The notes under the pieces were generated by a model. It was not told the DNA's origin and made no database searches. It saw nothing but the letters and a program-made list of their open reading frames with translations. DNA of 9,187 bases from Frankiales bacterium (GTDB lineage Bacteria; Actinomycetota; Actinomycetes; JAFAQI01): positions 1-9,187 of the forward strand of contig JAFAQI010000063.1 of NCBI GenBank assembly GCA_019246495.1. The letters run 5' to 3'. The position numbers and the translations under genes are program-made. Position 1 is the first letter of the stretch. Each line of letters opens with the position of its first letter. Shown in pieces: positions 5,816-9,187 of the stretch.

Positions 5816-6277
5816 ATGCAGGTCGCCGAGATCATGACGCGGGCGAGCGTCACCGAGTCGCCCGCCGACTCGCTGCGCGACGCCGCCGGGCTGATGTGGA
5901 AGAAGCAGACCGGTTCGCTCCTCGTCATGGACGGCGCGGAGCTGCTCGGCATCGTCACCGAACGCGACCTCATGAAGGCCGTAGCGCGCGGCGCTGATCT
6001 CGACGCAACTCCGGTCAGTGCGGTCATGACGCGGTCGGTGCTGACGGTCGAGCCGCACACGTCATTGCACGATGCCGCCCGGCACATGGCGAGTCGCTGG
6101 ATCCGTCACCTGCCGGTTGTCGTCGACGGCGCGGTTGTCGGCATGGTCAGCCAGCGGGACCTGTGCGGCGTTCTGGCAGCTCTCGGTGCCGAGCCGGACG
6201 ACGCGGCCGGCCTGCCGGCCGACGAGCTCGTCCGCGAGCGCCGGCTCGCGCGAATCGAAGCGGGTGACCTCGACTGA
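5816..6277 (+). CDS. Two-CBS-domain protein
   Basis: A stand-alone pair of CBS domains, 153 residues, with no attached enzyme or channel domain. The first domain (about 1-57) ends in GIVTERDLMKAV (45-56) and the second (about 64-121) ends in GMVSQRDLCGVL (109-120), the usual positions for CBS β-strand/helix signatures. Such pairs generally form a Bateman module that binds adenine nucleotides and reports energy state; the mycobacterial hypoxic response protein Hrp1 has a similar layout. Ligand and partner are not visible here. A charged tail of about 30 residues follows the second domain. It starts at ATG 5816, apparently leaderless, 41 bases after the regX3 stop. Its stop overlaps the start of the small acidic frame that follows. 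Confidence 0.9.
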   Translation: MQVAEIMTRASVTESPADSLRDAAGLMWKKQTGSLLVMDGAELLGIVTERDLMKAVARGADLDATPVSAVMTRSVLTVEPHTSLHDAARHMASRWIRHLPVVVDGAVVGMVSQRDLCGVLAALGAEPDDAAGLPADELVRERRLARIEAGDLD

Positions 6278-6411
6278 GCCACCCCGATCCGCCCGGGCTG
6301 CCCGATCGCAGTGCCGACGACACCGACGTCGGTTGGGGCGACCGGGACGACGCCGACGACGAACAGCGGCTGCGCGACGACCTCCCGCCGCACCACATCG
6401 AGCGAGATTGA
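6274..6411 (+). CDS. Small acidic protein, 45 residues, CTG start proposed
   Basis: A short frame with strong coding character: nearly all codons end in G or C and the product is rich in Asp (DDTDVGWGDRDDADDEQ in the middle, DLPPHH near the end). It resembles, from memory, a family of tiny actinobacterial hypothetical proteins with a D-T-D-x-G-W-G core and a P-P-H tail; no function is known to me. The frame is closed by TGA at 6265-6267, and the only near-start codon before the core is CTG 6274, which overlaps the CBS gene stop as CTGA with GGGTGA six bases upstream. That mirrors the GTGA overlaps elsewhere in the window and suggests coupled translation. The non-ATG/GTG/TTG start is the main doubt. 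Confidence 0.6.
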   Translation: MSHPDPPGLPDRSADDTDVGWGDRDDADDEQRLRDDLPPHHIERD

Positions 6412-6443
6412 TGTCGACCGAGATTGATGTCGAGCGGGACTGA
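6397..6443 (+). repeat. Local tandem duplication at the end of the small acidic gene
   Basis: The 15-base word cgagattgatgtcga occurs at 6403-6417 and 6419-6433 (16-base period). At a 32-base period, 6397-6411 (atcgagcgagattga) resembles 6429-6443 (gtcgagcgggactga), both reading x-E-R-D-stop, although in different frames. This looks like slippage duplication of the 3' end of the small gene, leaving a second copy of its tail just before the convergent mscL. Confidence 0.75.
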
Positions 6444-6458
6444 TTCTTCAGCTGCCGG

Positions 6459-6860
6459 TCAGGCGGCTTGCGGCGACGCGCAGAACGCGCACTTGCGCGC
6501 GGCAGCGGGGATCGACGACAGGCACTCCGAGCAGTCCTTGACCGGCGCGGGCTCTTCCGGTGTCGGCTTGAACCGCTCCATCAGCCGGTTGATCGGCAGC
6601 ACCACGAAGAAGTAGACGACCGCCGCGATGATCAGGAACGAGATCAGTGCGTTGAAGAACACCCCGTAGGTGAACTTGCTCTTGTTGACCGTGAAGAAGA
6701 GCGCACTGAAGTCCGGCTTGCCGCCGATCGCGGCGATGAGCGGCGTGATGAAGCTGGATGTGAAGGCCGTGACGATGCCGCTGAAGGCTGCACCGATGAC
6801 GACCGCGACCGCCAGGTCGACGACGTTGCCGCGCAACAGGAACTTCTTGAACCCACCCAT
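6459..6860 (-). CDS. mscL: Large-conductance mechanosensitive channel MscL
   Basis: Homopentameric membrane channel that opens under membrane tension to release solutes in hypo-osmotic shock. It is 133 residues from ATG 6860-6858, with AGGGGG a few bases upstream. The N-terminal amphipathic helix MGGFKKFLLRGN and the first membrane helix (DLAVAVVIGAAFSGIV, about 15-30, holding the pore constriction) are typical; an extracellular loop (about 45-66) and a second helix (about 69-92) follow. The C-terminus differs from the E. coli form: after a P/E-rich linker it carries C110-x2-C113 and C124-x2-C127, a zinc-ribbon-like end in place of a simple charged helix. I believe this tail recurs in several bacterial MscL proteins. 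It converges on the small acidic gene. Confidence 0.96.
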   Translation of the reverse strand: MGGFKKFLLRGNVVDLAVAVVIGAAFSGIVTAFTSSFITPLIAAIGGKPDFSALFFTVNKSKFTYGVFFNALISFLIIAAVVYFFVVLPINRLMERFKPTPEEPAPVKDCSECLSSIPAAARKCAFCASPQAA

Positions 6861-6921
6861 GACGCCCCCTCGAGCCGGAACCGGACGCGGTCATCTAACC
6901 GCAGTCGCAGCCCGTCGTCGC

Positions 6922-6949
6922 CGGTTCGCCGTGGTCGGTTCGCCGTGCT
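6922..6949. repeat. 14-bp tandem repeat between mscL and the oxidase gene
   Basis: cggttcgccgtg occurs at 6922-6933 and again at 6936-6947, a 14-base period with only the two linker bases differing (gt then ct). It lies in the 91-base gap upstream of mscL and just past the oxidase stop. It may be a protein-binding site for the mscL promoter or simple slippage; nothing decides between these. Confidence 0.55.
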
Positions 6950-6951
6950 GG

Positions 6952-8547
6952 TCAGCTCGCGGTCAGGCCCAGCACGCCGGGATTCATGACGCCCCGCGGA
7001 TCGACCGCGGTCTTGCCGGCGCGTAGCGCGGCGGCGAAAGCGTCCGGCCGCTGTTCGGCGTACCACTGCGCGTGATCCCGGCCCACCGCGTGATGGTGGG
7101 TGATCGTGCCGCCGCCGGCAATGACCGCGTCGCTCGCGGCGGCTTTTACCTCCTTCCACTGCGTGACCTCGCTGCCGCGCCGCGCAGGTGCCATGACCGT
7201 GAAGTACGGCGCCGCGCCGTCCGGATAGACATGCGTCAGTCGACAGGTCACCCGGCCGCCACCACAGACCGCGGCGAGCGCCGCCTCCGTCCGCTCGGTC
7301 ACCCTGGCGACGAACTCGTCGAGCCGCTCCCAGGTGATGGCGGTCTCGAACGTCTCGACCAGGATGCCGAGAAGCACAAGCTGTTCCCGGACGTAGGGCG
7401 CGCGCACGAAGGAGGTCCGCCAGGCTTCACCGGCAGATCCGCGCGAGCCCGACTCGACGACCCGCAGGCCGGCATCACTGCACAGCTCGAGCGCCCACGC
7501 GGCACTGTCCTCCACCGGCGCACTCGTCGACTCGAAGCCGAGCACCAGCGCCGCCTCACCGGTGTCGAGCGTCGCGGTCGTCGCGGACTCGCGTGCATCG
7601 ATCAACCGGCACGTCGCGGGCAGCACCCCCGACTGCACGATCTGCCGGACGGCCTCACACCCCATGGCGAACGAGGGCGCGCCGAGTGTCGCCGCCCAGC
7701 GCACGGTGGGCCGTTGCTGGACGCGCAGCCAGGTCTCGGTGACGACGCCGAGCGTTCCTTCGCTGCCGAGGAGCAATCGATCAGGGCTCGGCCCGGCGCC
7801 CGACCCCGGCAGCCTGCGCGACTCCCACATCCCGGCCGGCGTGACGGCGCGGACCGACTCGACGAGGTCGTCGACGTGCGTCAGGCGGGTGGCGAAGTGG
7901 CCGGCCGCCCGCGTCGCAACCCAGCCGCCGACCGTCGATCGCTCGAACGACTGCGGAAAGAACCGCGCCGTCAACCCGTGCGGGCGCAGTGCCTCCTCGA
8001 GTGCGGGTCCGGCCGTGCCGGCGAGCACCCGGGCGGCACGCGAGACCGGGTCGACCTCCGCGACGCCCGCCAGCCGCTCGAGGTCCAGCGAGACGGTTCC
8101 GTGCCACCCCGACCCGACGTCCGGGCGGACACCACCGACGACGCTGGTGCCGCCGCCGAACGGTACGACGGCCACCTCCGCATCCGTGCACCAGTCGAGG
8201 ACGGCGACCACGTCGGACTCGTCCCGCGGCCGGAGCACGACGTCCGGCACCGGCTCGACGTCGCCGCGGATCCCGCGGATGAGGTCGACGTATGACCGGC
8301 CGAGCCCGTGCCGAGCCCGGTCGATCGGCTCGGCGGATGCCAGCTCCCGGATCGTGGCGGGGAGCCGACTGCTGACCCGGTCGGCCGGCAGCTCGGGCAG
8401 CGCCGCCGGTCGCTCGGCGGGCTGCGCCGGCAGCCCGAGCTGCGCGGCGACCAGCGGACCGAGCTCGTCGAGCGCCGCCGCGGTCGGAGCCTGCGCCGGG
8501 TCGCGCGACCAGCCCCACACGGGATACGTCGAGTCGGCCGCGTTCAC
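6952..8547 (-). CDS. FAD-linked oxidase, alkyl-DHAP synthase (AGPS)-like
   Basis: Predicted flavoenzyme of the vanillyl-alcohol-oxidase/FAD_binding_4 superfamily, 531 residues, cytoplasmic (no signal peptide or membrane segment). The FAD-binding half has the pyrophosphate loop PFGGGTSVVGG (129-139), QSFERSTVGGWVATRAAG (199-216) and LGSEGTLGVVTE (260-271). The C-terminal half ends with HHHAVGRDHAQW (484-495) and a DPRGVMNPG close (516-524). The ST-VGGW and HHH-x2-G patterns point to the alkyl-dihydroxyacetonephosphate synthase branch rather than D-lactate dehydrogenase or glycolate oxidase. True substrate unknown; mycobacteria hold several such homologues, and ether-lipid synthesis is only one possibility. 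The start is GTG 8547-8545, overlapping the upstream SAF gene stop (GTGA), with GGA six bases before it. Confidence 0.88.
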   Translation of the reverse strand: MNAADSTYPVWGWSRDPAQAPTAAALDELGPLVAAQLGLPAQPAERPAALPELPADRVSSRLPATIRELASAEPIDRARHGLGRSYVDLIRGIRGDVEPVPDVVLRPRDESDVVAVLDWCTDAEVAVVPFGGGTSVVGGVRPDVGSGWHGTVSLDLERLAGVAEVDPVSRAARVLAGTAGPALEEALRPHGLTARFFPQSFERSTVGGWVATRAAGHFATRLTHVDDLVESVRAVTPAGMWESRRLPGSGAGPSPDRLLLGSEGTLGVVTETWLRVQQRPTVRWAATLGAPSFAMGCEAVRQIVQSGVLPATCRLIDARESATTATLDTGEAALVLGFESTSAPVEDSAAWALELCSDAGLRVVESGSRGSAGEAWRTSFVRAPYVREQLVLLGILVETFETAITWERLDEFVARVTERTEAALAAVCGGGRVTCRLTHVYPDGAAPYFTVMAPARRGSEVTQWKEVKAAASDAVIAGGGTITHHHAVGRDHAQWYAEQRPDAFAAALRAGKTAVDPRGVMNPGVLGLTAS

Positions 8548-9187
8548 GGGCGTTCCAACGCAAGGCTCAACCGCGTCTGGCCGGCCGCCCGCGCCAGCGC
8601 AGCCGCCTGAGCGGGCGTCGCCGCCACGATGACCAGGCCGGCACCGTCCGCGCCCGCGTCCGCCTCGGCCCGGGCAGGTACGGCGACCACGTCCACCCCC
8701 GTCGCGATCGTCGTCGCCGGCCCGCCGGCGTCACTGGCGACCGCGAGCACATCGACCACGTCGCCCGGATGCACGAGCGCGGCAGCCGCCGGGCCGTCGA
8801 CGACCCGCACCGGGACCGCGACCAGCCCCGGCCTCGGCAACGCCGCGAGCAGCGACGGCCCGAGCAGCCTGACGTCGGTCAGCGGCTCGCCGCGGCGCAC
8901 CGGCGCCGCGAGCAGCCGTCCGGCCACCGAGGTGCCGACGAGGATCGCGCCGGCCGGCACGGCGGACCGGGGGAGAGCCAGCCGGCGCAGGTCGGCCGCC
9001 GCGATCGGCAGGCCGCCGCTGAGATCACGGGCCGCCGCCCACACCGCCGTGGTCGCCGGCGCCGGCGGCCGTAGGGCCTGAAGCCCGGCGAGGACCGCAA
9101 GGCCGGCCAGCCCGGCGGCGACCAGCCGGCGACGTCCGCCGAGCGCTTGCACCGCGCGGTCGACCGACCCGCGGATGGAGCTGTCGT
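8544..9187 (-). CDS. SAF-domain protein, CpaB/RcpC-like (5' end uncertain or off the right edge)
   Basis: A membrane-anchored protein with an SAF domain of the Flp pilus assembly CpaB/RcpC type. The frame is open to the right edge; the only start in view is GTG 9152-9150 (202 residues), with no ribosome site, while the 11 upstream codons all end in G or C, so the true start may lie outside. Counted from GTG 9152: an arginine-rich start, one membrane helix (about 9-27), a P/A linker, an SAF domain (about 37-96, including ARDLSGGLPIAAADL and RRGEPLTDVRLL) and a β-rich region containing HPGDVVDVLAV. No other pilus gene is present, so a pilus role is not supported. From memory, similar actinobacterial proteins sit beside an FmdB-type zinc-ribbon gene and mscL. 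The oxidase gene overlaps its stop. Confidence 0.8.
   Translation of the reverse strand, partial: DSSIRGSVDRAVQALGGRRRLVAAGLAGLAVLAGLQALRPPAPATTAVWAAARDLSGGLPIAAADLRRLALPRSAVPAGAILVGTSVAGRLLAAPVRRGEPLTDVRLLGPSLLAALPRPGLVAVPVRVVDGPAAAALVHPGDVVDVLAVASDAGGPATTIATGVDVVAVPARAEADAGADGAGLVIVAATPAQAAALARAAGQTRLSLALERP

Noticed and set aside
6403..6433. Possible CRISPR-like repeat
   Set aside because: There are only two copies of a 15-base unit with one base between them; no spacers and no cas genes, so it is a slippage duplication.
6072..6443. Plus-strand frame of 123 codons overlapping the CBS gene and the small acidic gene
   Set aside because: Its first half is out of frame with a clear CBS domain and its second half is Arg-rich. 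The frame through 6274-6411 has better codon character and a recognisable core.
7072..8295. Plus-strand frame of 407 codons opposite the FAD-linked oxidase
   Set aside because: The opposite strand encodes a complete flavoenzyme with PFGGGTSV and HHH motifs; this frame shows only Arg/Asp/Gly-rich shadow sequence.
8544..9152. Part of a Flp/Tad pilus locus because of the CpaB-like SAF domain
   Set aside because: No CpaA, CpaE, CpaF, TadB/C or Flp pilin gene is present in the window; stand-alone SAF proteins of this size are found in actinobacteria outside pilus loci.

Overview
The window is a chromosomal piece of a very high-GC bacterium, most likely an actinomycete (Actinomycetota). Evidence: coding frames almost always end codons in G or C, several genes start with GTG, two genes look leaderless behind TANNNT -10 boxes, the sensor kinase/regulator pair is of the SenX3-RegX3 (Streptomyces PhoR-PhoP) type, and the right-hand genes (SAF-domain protein, MscL with a C-terminal zinc ribbon) are typical of actinobacteria. 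I cannot place it to genus. Coding density is high and no stretch over 300 bases lacks a gene. I see no tRNA, rRNA, CRISPR array, insertion sequence or phage gene.

Left part, 1-3712, minus strand: a phosphate-uptake cluster. In transcription order it holds phoU, then pstS (phosphate-binding lipoprotein), pstC and pstA (permease subunits; pstA runs off the left edge, where pstB would be expected). PstC and PstA overlap by GTGA. A perfect 17-bp hairpin lies between pstS and pstC and probably lets PstS be made in excess. A PHO-box-like pair of GTTCAC repeats spaced 11 bp lies upstream of pstS.

Middle, 3713-5774: a divergent region of about 185 bp with three GTGAAC/GTGAAG motifs phased exactly 22 bp apart separates phoU from a plus-strand senX3-regX3-like two-component operon (kinase and regulator overlap by GTGA). 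Together this is a phosphate-sensing circuit: Pst imports and reports phosphate, PhoU passes the signal to the kinase, and the kinase controls the regulator, which probably binds the repeats in front of phoU/senX3 and pstS.

Then, 5816-6411, plus strand: a two-CBS-domain protein with an apparently leaderless start, followed by an overlapping 45-residue acidic reading frame that would need a CTG start. Its 3' end has been locally duplicated.

Right part, 6459-9187, minus strand: a SAF/CpaB-like membrane-anchored protein (possibly cut by the right edge), an FAD-linked oxidase related to alkyl-DHAP synthase that overlaps it by GTGA, and mscL, which carries a C-terminal four-cysteine zinc ribbon. 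mscL converges on the CBS/small-ORF pair.

Most of this is well-known biology. The best leads are regulatory (phased PHO-type repeats, the pstS-pstC hairpin) and the small CTG-start gene. I do not see a new multi-gene system.
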